A stretch of 64,000 nucleotides of DNA from Nostoc flagelliforme FACHB-838. Its GTDB lineage: Bacteria; Cyanobacteriota; Cyanobacteriia; Cyanobacteriales; Nostocaceae. Position numbers and translations under genes: made by a program. The stretch lies in the NCBI RefSeq assembly GCF_014698065.1, contig NZ_JACJSI010000004.1, forward strand, positions 1-64,000. Direction: 5' to 3'. The notes beneath the pieces were generated by a model. That model had not been told where the DNA came from. It did no database searches and saw nothing but the letters and a program-made list of their open reading frames with translations. Shown piece by piece: positions 1 through 8,433 of the stretch (position 1 is the first letter of the stretch; every line of letters starts with the position of its first letter).

Positions 1-313
1 AACGAAGAAAGTCAATTTTCAACATTCTTGTACAAACCTCAATCACCACTCCTAAAACTTAGGATAGTCCCATGCGTGACAAAACTCCAGCTTTCAAAAT
101 GGACGAGGTTTAATATCAAATTGTAATATCAATGTCAGCGTAGGCGTAGATCCGCCGTACGCATCGCTACTATATCGTTGAATTATCCTTGGTAAAAAGA
201 CTTGGGGAGGGGAAGATCATTTCCCTGCCCAAGTCTTTTCATTGACACCTTGAGAGTACCGCCTAAAACGGACTCTGCCATAAAAGCTATTTGCTGGGTA
301 AATTGGGATATAG
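1..313. other. Left-edge intergenic stretch
   Basis: No gene is visible here. The stretch holds a dispersed-repeat fragment near 138-172 (a GCGTAGGCGTAGATC-type element seen widely in Nostoc-like genomes) and a strong hairpin at 195-239 that is listed separately. The gene that would use the terminator lies left of the window. Confidence 0.6.
195..239. terminator. Strong bidirectional-type terminator hairpin
   Basis: Perfect 12-base arms AAAAGACTTGGG (195-206) and CCCAAGTCTTTT (228-239), with a second inner pairing (GGGAA/TTCCC). The A-tract before and T-tract after allow it to work on either strand. It most likely ends a gene lying left of the window. Confidence 0.7.
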
Positions 314-355
314 ATGCGGAAAAATTTTCTGTGTAAACTTGACCAGCAAATAGTA

Positions 356-847
356 ATGAAAAACTATTATCAAGATTTTTTAATTCGTGATTGGGTGCAA
401 AGCGATCGCACGAGAGCCGCCGAGGTTATCAGTTATGTATTATCAGAATACGGTCTGGGTTGGGAACCAAAGGGCGCTGACCAAGATGTGCTGCGAGTAG
501 AAGAATGTTATTTAGCTACTGGGGGAGAGTTTTGGGTAATTGAACACCAAAGCCAGCTAGTAGGTACTGGGGCATACTACCCCATAAGTCGAGGCGAAAA
601 AGCTGTAGAAATACGCAAAATGTATCTTTTGCCCAGCATCAGGGGTTTGGGATTAGGGAAATATTTGTTACAACAGCTAGAAGCAGCGATCGCAGAGCGT
701 GGTTTTAGGCAAATTTGGATTGAAACTTCCAGCGTTTTAGTAGAAGCAGTCAAGCTGTATGAAAGCAACGGCTACACTCCAGCAACGGGCGTAGAAACAA
801 CAAGGTGCGATCGCGTGTATGTTAAGTCATTAGTCAATGGTCATTAG
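356..847 (+). CDS. GNAT family N-acetyltransferase
   Basis: Small acetyltransferase of the Gcn5-related fold, moving an acetyl group from acetyl-CoA to an unknown amine. The acetyl-CoA pyrophosphate loop is visible as RGLGLG, followed by the expected helix and the C-terminal strand ending in a YESNGY segment, typical of the family. The ATG at 314 is also in frame, but homology-like sequence begins at the ATG at 356 (MKNYYQDFLIRDW), so the later start is preferred. The final residues (VKSLVNGH) are encoded by the beginning of a heptamer repeat tract, so the original C-terminus may have been altered by repeat growth. The substrate cannot be read from the sequence. Confidence 0.8.
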   Translation: MKNYYQDFLIRDWVQSDRTRAAEVISYVLSEYGLGWEPKGADQDVLRVEECYLATGGEFWVIEHQSQLVGTGAYYPISRGEKAVEIRKMYLLPSIRGLGLGKYLLQQLEAAIAERGFRQIWIETSSVLVEAVKLYESNGYTPATGVETTRCDRVYVKSLVNGH

Positions 848-931
848 TTATTAGTCATTGGTCAATGGCCATTAGTCGAAAGTTACTAGTCAAGGACAAA
901 TCACGAATGACAAATGACGAAGGACAATTCT
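826..931 (+). repeat. Heptamer repeat tract (STRR-like)
   Basis: Imperfect direct repeats of AGTCATT/GTCAATG followed by the complementary-looking AATGACA/AAGGACA series. It overlaps the last codons of the acetyltransferase and fills the gap to the ComF gene. Similar tracts occur near 2153, 18850, 51341, 53900, 60103 and 61619. Confidence 0.75.
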
Positions 932-933
932 AA

Positions 934-1611
934 ATGCACACTTGGATTAAAAATCTCACAGGCTTACTCAATCTTTTTCTCCAATCCCATTGCCCCTTAT
1001 GTCAACGTGCAACTTCCCAAGAATTCTGTCAGAACTGCACCAGACAACTGCAAAAATGTCAACGCCAAGACCCGATTTCTTTATGGCAAGAGCCTATACC
1101 AGTATTTGGCTGGGGGGAATATGGTGGCCCAGTTAAACGAGCGATCGCGGCAATGAAATACGAAAATCAACCCCAAATAGCTCGTCCTTTGGGTCAATGG
1201 TTAGGAGAAGCATGGTTGTTAAATTCACCGAAGCGAGATAGCCAACCTGTGGTGGTTCCCATTCCACTGTATGCTAGCAAACAGAAGCAACGTAAATATA
1301 ATCAAGCCGCACTGATAGCACAAAGCTTCTGCGAAATAACTGGATTAAAATTAAAACTAAACGGTTTAGCAAGAGTGCGAGAAACGGAAGCGCAATTTGG
1401 ATTATCGGTATCGAAACGAGAAGAAAACTTGGCTCAAGCTTTTGCTGTTGGGCAAGAATTTCGTCATTGTCCCCCAAATGCCCCAGTGCTGTTAGTAGAT
1501 GACATTTATACTACTGGTGCTACTGCCAGGTCTGCTGTGCAAACACTTCGTCAGAATGGAATTGTGGTCTTAGGATTAGTAGCTGTAGCCACCGCCGTCA
1601 AAGACGGATAA
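934..1611 (+). CDS. comF: ComF family protein (phosphoribosyltransferase fold)
   Basis: ComF-type protein, 225 residues, the usual length. An N-terminal zinc-ribbon-like pair of motifs (CPLCQ and FCQNC, residues ~20-40) precedes a type I phosphoribosyltransferase domain whose PRPP-binding loop is clear near residue 190 (LLVDDIYTTGAT). In transformable bacteria ComF homologues act in import of single-stranded DNA during natural competence; cyanobacterial ones are widespread. Its neighbours are unrelated, so it is probably a single-gene unit. The function in competence is from the family, not from context here. Confidence 0.85.
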   Translation: MHTWIKNLTGLLNLFLQSHCPLCQRATSQEFCQNCTRQLQKCQRQDPISLWQEPIPVFGWGEYGGPVKRAIAAMKYENQPQIARPLGQWLGEAWLLNSPKRDSQPVVVPIPLYASKQKQRKYNQAALIAQSFCEITGLKLKLNGLARVRETEAQFGLSVSKREENLAQAFAVGQEFRHCPPNAPVLLVDDIYTTGATARSAVQTLRQNGIVVLGLVAVATAVKDG

Positions 1612-1697
1612 ATCAAGAATTAATGGCAATCTTTGACTTAAAAGCGCATTAATTGACCAACTTACCCTATTCTCGTGGAAAAATTTCTTAAAGTATC

Positions 1698-2153
1698 ATG
1701 AATAAAGTTTTTGCGGCGGGTTTAAAACAACTCATCATTATTCCTGCCATGTTGCTGGGAATAGGCATAAGTACAAGTGCGGCTTTTGCTCAGAATAAGT
1801 TGTATAGTCCAATTCCTTTATCTAACAGTACTGAAATTAGTGATAGTCTCTCAGATAAAGATATACCCACAGGTCAAGGTGGGTTTGCCCGTGATTACAC
1901 AGTGAAGTTAGAGAAGGGCGATAATTTAGCAGTTGACCTGTCGTCAGAAAACTTTGATAGTATCATCACACTATTAGCACCTAATGGTTCAACTCTGGCA
2001 GAAAATGATGATGGCCCTGATGGTAGTAGCAATTCCTTACTGTTTACTCGCATCGTAGAGACAGGGAATTATGTTATTCGTGTCCGGTCTTTTGGAGAAA
2101 CTGGGGTTGGGACTTTTAAACTCAAGGTGACAAAGCTGCAACCGATTAAGTGA
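1698..2153 (+). CDS. Secreted PPC-domain protein
   Basis: 151 residues: a signal peptide (hydrophobic stretch ~10-30 ending SAAFA, cleavage likely before QNK) followed by one bacterial pre-peptidase C-terminal (PPC) domain. Typical PPC features are the segment DNLAVDLSSENFDSIITLLAPNG (~75-97, written here only as a description of its beta-strand pattern), then the acidic loop AENDDGPDG and a final strand pair (GNYVIRVRS, GTFKLKV). PPC domains are usually appended to secreted proteases; here the domain stands alone and no catalytic part is present. Probably exported to the periplasm or cell surface. Role unknown. Confidence 0.8.
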   Translation: MNKVFAAGLKQLIIIPAMLLGIGISTSAAFAQNKLYSPIPLSNSTEISDSLSDKDIPTGQGGFARDYTVKLEKGDNLAVDLSSENFDSIITLLAPNGSTLAENDDGPDGSSNSLLFTRIVETGNYVIRVRSFGETGVGTFKLKVTKLQPIK

Positions 2154-2245
2154 ATTAGTCACTAGTCATTAGTCATTGGTCAGGAGTTAGAAATTATTAT
2201 TCTCCCCTACTTCCCCTGCCTCCCCTGCTCCTCTGCTCCCTCATC
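2153..2245 (+). repeat. Heptamer repeats plus C/T-rich repeat
   Basis: AGTCATT-type direct repeats (to about 2185) followed by a run of CCCCTGCTCC-like units. The complement of the second type, GGGGAGCAGG, is the same unit found inside the hybrid kinase (28421-28456) and anmK (43120-43160) coding regions. Confidence 0.7.
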
Positions 2246-2253
2246 TCCCTGAT

Positions 2254-3030
2254 TTATTGAAAGGTGGTCAGCACGCAGAGAAATAAGGCTTCAGTCCACT
2301 CAACGACTGCGCCGTAGGTATCTCCTGTATGCCCACCTAATTTGTGGTTGAACCATGCACCAGTTAAAGTGGCGATCGCACTGCCAACAACTATCATTGC
2401 CAGTGTGAGAAACAGTTGCTGTTTATCTATCAGCCAAAGTAAACCACTTAAACCGAATAACAACAACAGCCCCGGTAACAAATCCTTGTAAGAACGAATG
2501 GCTTGTTTGTGAAATGCACCTTTGCCTGTTGGTTTCAGGTAAGGATATCGGGCGATCGCTAGCTGTTGTCCCCAACGTCCCCAGCCACAAGCAGCCATTA
2601 GCAACAACCAACGGCTTTCTGCTATATCCGTCAAAGCTGCTATTTTTAATAGCACCAAGGCGATCGCAGCCATTGCTCCGAAAGCACCTGTAGCACTATC
2701 TGCCATCACCTCCAATCGCCGATCTGGGTCGCCCACTGCCAAACCATCGGCAGTATCCATTGCCCCATCTAAGTGCAATCCTCCAGTGATGGCAATCCAA
2801 ATACTTACTACTAAAACACTACGAGTTAGCACGGGCATCCCAATATAATCCATCCCCGTATCTACTAATCCTAAAATTCCCCCAATTATCAGCCCTATAA
2901 GCGAAGCAAGGCTTGCTACTCCCCGAAAATCTAATCCGTTCAAATACGGTAGTGGAATAATTGTGTAAAATATGATACTAGCTGCCAGCTTTAACAGCAG
3001 CTTTTCCCACCACTGTTGCTGTTTCGTCAT
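2254..3030 (-). CDS. cobS: Adenosylcobinamide-GDP ribazoletransferase (cobalamin synthase)
   Basis: CobS joins adenosylcobinamide-GDP with alpha-ribazole (or its phosphate) in the last steps of cobalamin assembly, in the membrane. The 258-residue length fits. Motifs: [16 protein letters not shown] (~85-100), which matches the family's HLDG..D..DG metal/substrate site, and the C-terminal [10 protein letters not shown] with two following glutamates. Several hydrophobic helices run through the whole protein. The gene stands alone: no other cob/cbi gene is in the window, and no B12-box-like sequence (GCCACTG) was seen upstream on its strand. Confidence 0.92.
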   Translation of the reverse strand: MTKQQQWWEKLLLKLAASIIFYTIIPLPYLNGLDFRGVASLASLIGLIIGGILGLVDTGMDYIGMPVLTRSVLVVSIWIAITGGLHLDGAMDTADGLAVGDPDRRLEVMADSATGAFGAMAAIALVLLKIAALTDIAESRWLLLMAACGWGRWGQQLAIARYPYLKPTGKGAFHKQAIRSYKDLLPGLLLLFGLSGLLWLIDKQQLFLTLAMIVVGSAIATLTGAWFNHKLGGHTGDTYGAVVEWTEALFLCVLTTFQ

Positions 3031-3405
3031 CTGAATTACATTAATATTTGGTAAATGCAGGATAATTGTCTTGATATAGGTACAATCTACATGAGCAGAC
3101 TTTAAAACTTTAGATAAGATTTACTTCTATTAAACATTCTCCTTCAAAATTTTGTTATGCTTGTCTAAGTGGTAAGCAAATAATAGTGGGCAATTTTTAT
3201 ACAGAAATCCATTGATTTTAGGAAATTAAAATTCCATCAGGGAGCAAAATTTGTGTTTTGTATTCGCTAACTAAAAACTTACTCTAAATTGTTAGACGAT
3301 TGTTCCACAAAATTGATATTTTTTAAATGTAGGAAGTAAACAAGCTAATCAATTATGACTGTTTAGCTATGTTGCCACTCTCCTTAGCTCAATCGCTATT
3401 TTCCT
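3031..3405. other. Intergenic region between divergent genes
   Basis: 375 bases between cobS (leftward) and the next gene (rightward). AT-rich, should carry both promoters; no riboswitch, repeat or small gene could be supported. Confidence 0.5.
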
Positions 3406-3858
3406 ATGAGTCACCATCTACCCGACACCAGGATACCAGCTCCGTGCATTATTAACACGGGCATCATTGTGAATAAGCTCGACATACGGCGATTGCTGAC
3501 AGATTTAGGTCGAGTCCACTACATCTACACCCAAGAAGATAAGGTACTGAGCGAGGGTGAAGGGGATGTGATGGAGGTTTTTGCCAATCCGCAAAGGTCT
3601 ACCTTAGTGGCTAACCATGCCCTATATTTGAATGTTTGTAGTTTTGATTACTTGGAACTAAAACAGTCGTCACAACAAGAAACCTACTTCGATTTGATGC
3701 AAGAAGGGGTGTGTCTGCGGTTGATTCCCCGCTCAACCCCCCTACAAGAGCGACGAGAGCGAAACTTGAATGTCAGCGCTATAGAAGCGATGATGGAGCA
3801 AGTACTCTCAGCTAGGTGGGATGCAGAAATCGACGATGACTGTTCTGATTCTTTCTAA
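3406..3858 (+). CDS. Conserved hypothetical protein, cyanobacterial type
   Basis: 150 residues, soluble, no signal peptide or membrane segment. Acidic C-terminus (EIDDDCSDSF). It begins with a variable, proline-containing stretch and then a mixed alpha/beta pattern (KLDIRRLLTDLGRVHYIY; NHALYLNVCSFDYLEL). I do not recognise a named domain; composition and codon use look like a real gene, and it is followed by a hairpin terminator. It reads like one of the small core cyanobacterial unknowns, but that is an impression, not a search result. Confidence 0.7.
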   Translation: MSHHLPDTRIPAPCIINTGIIVNKLDIRRLLTDLGRVHYIYTQEDKVLSEGEGDVMEVFANPQRSTLVANHALYLNVCSFDYLELKQSSQQETYFDLMQEGVCLRLIPRSTPLQERRERNLNVSAIEAMMEQVLSARWDAEIDDDCSDSF

Positions 3859-3906
3859 AAGACCTACAACTATACCAAATTTATCTAAGACTGTACTTTA
3901 TTGATG

Positions 3907-3938
3907 AACTAGGGGCAATTCCTGAATTGCACCTAGTT
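3907..3938 (+). terminator. Hairpin after the 150-residue hypothetical gene
   Basis: AACTAGG (3907-3913) plus GCAATTC (3915-3921) pair with GAATTGC (3924-3930) plus CCTAGTT (3932-3938), leaving one G/A mismatch and a 2-base apex. The following T content is modest, so termination efficiency is uncertain. Confidence 0.55.
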
Positions 3939-4108
3939 TATATAGTTTTGCTATTATTTGGTTTGATTGCACAACTACCAGAGGCAGAAACTCTCTAATA
4001 TCTAATGCGTGAGTTCTGCATTTTGTACCTCACTTAAAAAGCAAACTGCTGGTTTGTGGATGATAAGTTATGAAAACACTCAAAAATTCATCACCAAGAC
4101 TTTGAAGA

Positions 4109-4816
4109 TTATTTACACATTTGCAGCGTGCGGCGATCGCTAGCAGTGATAGAATTTAACCGATAAAAGTCTTGGAGAGCCAGTGAGTAAGCATAAGAGT
4201 TTAACTCATCCTCACTAACCTTGGGTAGTCTATTACTTGTAGCTACCTGATTCGACTGCTCAGAGCTGGCTTGAGTTGATGAACCATTAACCGTCATCAC
4301 CAACTCTCCTGATGGATTGATTGAACCTTGAAAACAATTAAACTCTGATTGGGGCATATACAATGCACCCGTTATCTTGGCCTGCTGCTTTTGAAATATG
4401 ATATAACCTTGACCAAGCTCATTTGGTTTAGGAGATTGACCATAGAGGTAAATCCCATCTTTTGCAGGAAAATTTGCTTTTGGTAGAACTCCTGTGCTTT
4501 TTGTGGCTCCCTGACTATTTGGAACCAGCGCTGTAGTTGTAGATATTGTTTTTCCGCTCTTATGAGAAAAAACTCCTCTATCTCCAGAAGCCGCATTAAG
4601 TTGACTTCTCTGCTCTCGAACTTTTCTAAGTTGCGACAAAAGAGAGTTTTCGGAAGTTTTAGTTTTCTGAATCTGAGCCGATGATAATGGAGAATCTTTA
4701 ACTGATATTACTTGAGTCTGCTTGGCTAGAAAGCCCAAACCGAGAAGTAAGCCTAAGCCCGCGAGGGAAATTCCCCACTGCCGGGGAGATAATAACTGAT
4801 GAAGGTTGTTAAGCAC
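4109..4816 (-). CDS. Hypothetical membrane-anchored protein
   Basis: 235 residues from a GTG start (no better ATG nearby). One N-terminal transmembrane segment (WGISLAGLGLLLGLGFLA, ~14-31) anchors a Ser/Gln/Thr-rich low-complexity linker (~40-120) and a folded C-terminal part (~120-235) that starts DGIYLYGQSPKPNELGQGY and contains two cysteines (FNCFQG and the terminal LQMCK). The topology suggests a periplasmic or lumenal C-terminal domain tethered to a membrane. No family recognised. Upstream on its strand is an AT-rich 380-base gap. Confidence 0.65.
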   Translation of the reverse strand: MLNNLHQLLSPRQWGISLAGLGLLLGLGFLAKQTQVISVKDSPLSSAQIQKTKTSENSLLSQLRKVREQRSQLNAASGDRGVFSHKSGKTISTTTALVPNSQGATKSTGVLPKANFPAKDGIYLYGQSPKPNELGQGYIIFQKQQAKITGALYMPQSEFNCFQGSINPSGELVMTVNGSSTQASSEQSNQVATSNRLPKVSEDELNSYAYSLALQDFYRLNSITASDRRTLQMCK

Positions 4817-5197
4817 CCTACTTCTCCTGTTACAAAACTAACTAAGTTCTCTAGAACTTACTCAAAGTATAACTAAGTCTTAATTGCCTAAGACTTTGTT
4901 AAAGACTTATATTACTATTGTCCAAAAAACAAAACTGTCAAAAACTAAAGTTTTTATTTAATTCAGCCCAATTATCTTATAGTAATCCTATTTGATTTGC
5001 AAATACTGACAGGTTAAAATACCAGACTTCTTGAAGAAGTCCGGTATCTCTTTGTTCGCAACTGCTGCAAAGATTGCTCTATACAGCAGATTTCAAGGAA
5101 GGTGAAGTACACAAGCTAAGTTTCTAAATTTAGATATAAAGCCTATTTGACTCCTGACTCCTGCCTCCTAAATTCTGACTCCTGAATTCTGCCGTAT
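4817..5197. other. AT-rich gap with a palindromic repeat
   Basis: Between two leftward genes. Holds the palindrome at 5019-5047 (listed separately) and, at 5150-5190, short direct repeats of CTGACTCCTGAATTC type. No gene seen. Confidence 0.55.
5019..5047. repeat. Dispersed palindrome
   Basis: ATACC-A-GACTTCTT pairs with AAGAAGTC-C-GGTAT, one mismatch, tiny loop. This GACTTCTTGAAGAAGTC core is a common dispersed palindrome in Nostoc-like genomes (family knowledge). Without a T-run after it on the minus strand it is more likely a repeat than a dedicated terminator of the LuxR gene. Confidence 0.6.
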
Positions 5198-5869
5198 TTA
5201 TGAAACTTGTATATCTTGTAGCTTGGCCACCATTTCTGCACGCGCCGAAACCTTCAACTTGCGAAACATCCTCTTCAAAGCTTGTTTGACAGAATTTTGC
5301 GTAATCCAAAGCTTTTCACCAATTTCGGCATTCGTTAACCCCTGCGCCACCAATTCGGCAATTTCTAACTCACGGGCTGTTAGAGGACTGACTAAAAGCG
5401 AATTGGATATTTTGGGTTTTGTCCGTAGGGTTGCCATTTTCGCTGATAAATGAATGCATAAAGCGCTTAAATCAGCTAAATCGTTGCCATTAAAGGCAGG
5501 ATTTCCCTTGTCACGAGCCAAGTTCAGCGTTCCGACAAGACGACCATCGTAAACAATGGGCCCAGTCATTACGTGTTCGTGATCTGAACGCGAACAAAAA
5601 TGCTTCCAGGCTGCTGGTGATAATAATAACTGCTCATGCGCGGGAGCATGACGCTCAACCACGTAGCGCCCCACTGGATTGCTTTCTAAGCATACTGCTG
5701 GGATGCCTGGAACATTAATCTCAGTGCTTGGCTGCTCATCTAGAAGATAAATGCCCCAATTTTGCACGCCAAAATGCTCACCAATTTTATCCGTGAGAGC
5801 TAGTCTTAATTCTTGCTCATTCTGGACATTGGCGATGGCATGAAATACAGCGTGGAGAGAATTAGTCAT
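5198..5869 (-). CDS. GAF-domain LuxR-type transcriptional regulator
   Basis: An N-terminal GAF-like sensor domain (~10-145, with the pattern VGTLNLARDKGNPAFNG typical of GAF strands) is followed by a LuxR/NarL helix-turn-helix at ~160-220: LTARELEIAELVAQGLTNAE, then a recognition helix NSVKQALKRMF. No receiver domain, so the signal is probably sensed directly by GAF (small ligand or redox). The start is taken at the ATG at 5869; an in-frame TTG lies at 5896. It is divergent from a DUF3386 gene with about 100 bases between starts, which suggests shared or mutual regulation. The target genes cannot be read from the sequence. Confidence 0.8.
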   Translation of the reverse strand: MTNSLHAVFHAIANVQNEQELRLALTDKIGEHFGVQNWGIYLLDEQPSTEINVPGIPAVCLESNPVGRYVVERHAPAHEQLLLSPAAWKHFCSRSDHEHVMTGPIVYDGRLVGTLNLARDKGNPAFNGNDLADLSALCIHLSAKMATLRTKPKISNSLLVSPLTARELEIAELVAQGLTNAEIGEKLWITQNSVKQALKRMFRKLKVSARAEMVAKLQDIQVS

Positions 5870-5969
5870 AAGTGTACCCAGTTGGGGACTATCCAAGCCT
5901 CAACAATTACTTCTATGCTAATACCAAGGAAACTAAAACGCTAATTAGAGTAGCGACTAGGAGAAGCAC
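5870..5969. promoter_or_regulatory. Divergent promoter region (LuxR gene / DUF3386 gene)
   Basis: About 100 bases separate the two start codons, so both promoters and any operator for the LuxR protein must lie here or in the flanking codons. No clear -35/-10 pair could be assigned with confidence. An AGGAG-type ribosome site precedes the rightward ATG. Confidence 0.5.
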
Positions 5970-6626
5970 ATGACAGTTACACAACTCTCTGCTCAGGAAC
6001 TTTTCCGGGCTGCTTATGAAAACCGCTATACTTGGGACAAGAATTTTCCCGGTTATACCGCAAATATTACCTATAAGCATGATGATAAAGTGTTTACAGG
6101 CAAAGTTATCATCACTGCCAATCTGAAAGCCGAAGTTTTGGATGTAGATGACGAGTCAGCCCAGAAAGCAATTCATGGTCAAGCGTGGGAGATAGCAATT
6201 CACCGCGTCCGCCGCAGCTTTGAAGACACCCACAGTGCCAATACCTTTAGCTATGGCAAAACTGACGAAACTGGTGCAGTTGAGCTTTTAATGGGTGGTA
6301 AGGCTGAGGGCGATAAATATAAAGTCCGCAATAATGAAGTATGTCATGTTCACCGTTTAATCCACGGTACTTACGTGACCATTGACACCTTCAGCAGTCA
6401 TGACACTGGGGAAGGCTACCTGTCCCACCGCTATGACTCTGTGTACCATGACCCTAAAACTGGGGAACAAAAGGGCGGTAGAAGCGAATTTGTTGATGAG
6501 TATGAAAAAGTTGGTGACTATTTCATCCTAAATCGTCGGGAGATTCGCACCGAGATAGCAGGAAAATTTTCTACTCAAGAATTTGTTTTCTCTGACATCA
6601 AATTGTTGGAACCTGTTGCTGCTTAA
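5970..6626 (+). CDS. DUF3386 family protein
   Basis: 218 residues, soluble, full length for the family, which is mainly cyanobacterial with plastid relatives. It starts MTVTQLSAQELFRAAYENRY and has the typical central run of histidine- and acidic-rich segments (HVHRLIHGTYVTIDTFSSHD, YLSHRYDSVYHDPKTGEQ). Function is unknown; the regular strand pattern suggests a lipocalin-like or beta-barrel fold, but that is inference. It is divergent from the GAF-LuxR regulator and is followed by a HIP1-built terminator, so it forms a single-gene unit. Confidence 0.8.
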   Translation: MTVTQLSAQELFRAAYENRYTWDKNFPGYTANITYKHDDKVFTGKVIITANLKAEVLDVDDESAQKAIHGQAWEIAIHRVRRSFEDTHSANTFSYGKTDETGAVELLMGGKAEGDKYKVRNNEVCHVHRLIHGTYVTIDTFSSHDTGEGYLSHRYDSVYHDPKTGEQKGGRSEFVDEYEKVGDYFILNRREIRTEIAGKFSTQEFVFSDIKLLEPVAA

Positions 6627-6650
6627 ACTTTCTTCTGTAATATAAAAATT

Positions 6651-6687
6651 AGCGATCGCTCTTAATTAAAAGGGGCGATCGCTTTTA
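6651..6687 (+). terminator. Terminator built from two HIP1 palindromes
   Basis: AGCGATCGC (6651-6659) pairs with GCGATCGCT (6675-6683), 15-base loop, followed by TTTTA. It lies 25 bases after the DUF3386 stop. Each arm is itself a HIP1 site. Confidence 0.65.
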
Positions 6688-6708
6688 GTAGGGGCATACA
6701 TCTGTACC

Positions 6709-6812
6709 ATGTTCCCAATCTCCGGCTGGGAATGCCATCCTAGAGGCTGCCTCAAGACTTGCGGCACTGCTACAAGCAGCATTTTCAGCCAGAGACTGGA
6801 AACGAGGTTTTA
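6709..6812 (+). repeat. Dispersed GTTCCCAG/CTGGGAAC element, copy 1
   Basis: About 100 bases beginning GTTCCCAATCTCCGGCTGGG and ending GAGACTGGAAACGAGG, with an internal GAGGCTGCCTC stretch. A second copy in the opposite orientation lies at 21888-22003. The near-inverted ends and shared layout make it a dispersed MITE-like or REP-like unit without coding capacity. Confidence 0.65.
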
Positions 6813-6876
6813 AAGGAGTTTTAAAATCACGTTAGGATACTTAATTAGGTGTTCCTAATCAAGTGGTAATTTACTT

Positions 6877-7386
6877 ATGAGTCAACTTGAAAACATTCAA
6901 GCTGAGTACGAAAAGTTTCCTGAAGCATTTGAGAGTGTAATCATTAGCACCGTGAGCGCACAGGCAATACCCGATGCTAGTTATGCTCCCTTTGTAATGG
7001 ATGATTCCAAGAATATTTACATTTACGTCAGCGGTCTTTCGACTCATACCAAAAATATTTATGCCAATCCTCATGTTAGTGTCTTGTTTATCGAGGATGA
7101 AGCTAAGAGTAATCTAATTTTTGCCCGTCGTCGTTTGAGTTTTGATTGTACGGCAACTCTGATAGAGCGTGAAACTGACAATTGGAATCAAATTGTTGAG
7201 CAATTTCAAGGGCGCTTTGGTGAAATGGTCGAAGTTTTGCGCGGCTTGTCTGACTTTCGGATTTTCCAGTTAACTCCGAGTGGAGGCCGTTTTGTAGTTG
7301 GTTTTGGGGCAATATATCAAATCAGTGGTGATAACCTTGATCAACTTGTTCAAATCACAGGAGATGGTGACAAAAAGCAAGGTTAG
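6877..7386 (+). CDS. HugZ-like / pyridoxamine 5'-phosphate oxidase family protein
   Basis: 169 residues forming a split-barrel FMN-binding-type domain: strands seen as SVIISTVSAQAIPDASYAPF, NIYIYVSGLSTHTKNIYANP and VSVLFIEDE, followed by the FARRRLSFDCTA strand typical of the HugZ heme-utilisation group. HugZ relatives bind heme or flavin and open heme or reduce small substrates; which applies here is unknown. No neighbour supports a heme pathway. Confidence 0.75.
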   Translation: MSQLENIQAEYEKFPEAFESVIISTVSAQAIPDASYAPFVMDDSKNIYIYVSGLSTHTKNIYANPHVSVLFIEDEAKSNLIFARRRLSFDCTATLIERETDNWNQIVEQFQGRFGEMVEVLRGLSDFRIFQLTPSGGRFVVGFGAIYQISGDNLDQLVQITGDGDKKQG

Positions 7387-7504
7387 AAATTCAAGATTTA
7401 AAATTCAAAGTTGTACCCTTATAAGGAAGCTAGCTACGCACAGCGTCTCGTAGAGAAGAAAGTTTCAGGCTCTTATTTAAACTTAAACTAAACTTTTTAA
7501 TTTT

Positions 7505-8404
7505 ATGCTTCAGTTTCAACCTCCTGGCTTTGGACATAAAGTCATCCATACATCCTTGGGGGCGATGGTCTACTATACCCAAACGAATGCACCTTGGGCA
7601 ATTGCTGACACTGAAGATTTACCCCCACTACTGTTTCTCCATAACTTTGGTGGTGGGGCATCTGCGTATGAATGGTCTAAAGTTTACCCAGCTTTTGCCT
7701 CTAATTACCATATTTTAGCCCCCGATCTCATCGGCTGGGGAGAATCGGCCCATCCAGTCCGGGATTATCAAATTAAGGATTATCTCAGTACGATCACAGA
7801 GTTTATCATCCAAACTTGTCGCCAACCGGTGACGCTGGTAGCCTCATCTCTCACAGCCGCTTTTGCTATCCGCCTAGCTATTGTTCAACCCAATTTATTC
7901 AAAGCATTGTTTTTGGTTTCCCCGTCTGGATTTGATGATTTTGGACAGGGTGCTGGACGCAGACTTCCGCTTTCAGTAATTAATGCACCTTTGTTAGACA
8001 ATTTTATTTACATCCTTGGTGCTGAAAATGAAATTGCAGTCCGCAATTTTTTACAAAGTTTTCTGTTTGCGAAGTCACAAAGAGTATCCCAAGAGATGGT
8101 GGAGGCTTATTTAACCTCTGCACAACAACCTAATGCCAAGTTTGCTGCTTTGGCATTTTTGCGGGGCGATCTTTACTTTGATCTAAGTTTATATATTCAA
8201 CAACTGATAATTCCCACCGTTATTTTTTGGGGAGAAAAGGCACAATTTACCAACATCAAATTAGGGCAACGCTTGGCAAATTTAAATCCAACTGCAATTC
8301 GAGATTTTTATGCGATCGCAGATGCCGGAATATTGCCTCATTTGGAAATACCGGAAGTTTTCATTGGTTTATTACAGCGGTATATTGGCGGATTGGGGAG
8401 ATGA
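7505..8404 (+). CDS. Alpha/beta hydrolase
   Basis: 299 residues with the alpha/beta hydrolase fold: oxyanion-hole region LHNFGGGASAYEW (~42-54), PDLIGWGES (~76-84), a nucleophile elbow near residue 116, and the late histidine in GILPHLEIPEVF. The elbow reads VASSLTAA instead of the usual GxSxGG, so the serine is present but both flanking glycines are replaced; the enzyme may still be active, as some plant and cyanobacterial members vary here. Substrate unknown. A dispersed repeat (GCTAGCTACGCACAGCGTCTCG type) lies at 7428-7461 upstream of the gene. Confidence 0.8.
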   Translation: MLQFQPPGFGHKVIHTSLGAMVYYTQTNAPWAIADTEDLPPLLFLHNFGGGASAYEWSKVYPAFASNYHILAPDLIGWGESAHPVRDYQIKDYLSTITEFIIQTCRQPVTLVASSLTAAFAIRLAIVQPNLFKALFLVSPSGFDDFGQGAGRRLPLSVINAPLLDNFIYILGAENEIAVRNFLQSFLFAKSQRVSQEMVEAYLTSAQQPNAKFAALAFLRGDLYFDLSLYIQQLIIPTVIFWGEKAQFTNIKLGQRLANLNPTAIRDFYAIADAGILPHLEIPEVFIGLLQRYIGGLGR

Positions 8405-8433
8405 GGAAGAATAATTACAAATTATCTTAATGT

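Noticed and set aside
826-931. CRISPR or phage attachment site at heptamer tracts
   Set aside because: Units are 7 bases, degenerate and without spacers; they match the known short tandem repeats of heterocystous cyanobacteria.
3031-3405. Cobalamin riboswitch in front of cobS
   Set aside because: No B12-box-like sequence or suitable stem could be seen on the cobS strand.
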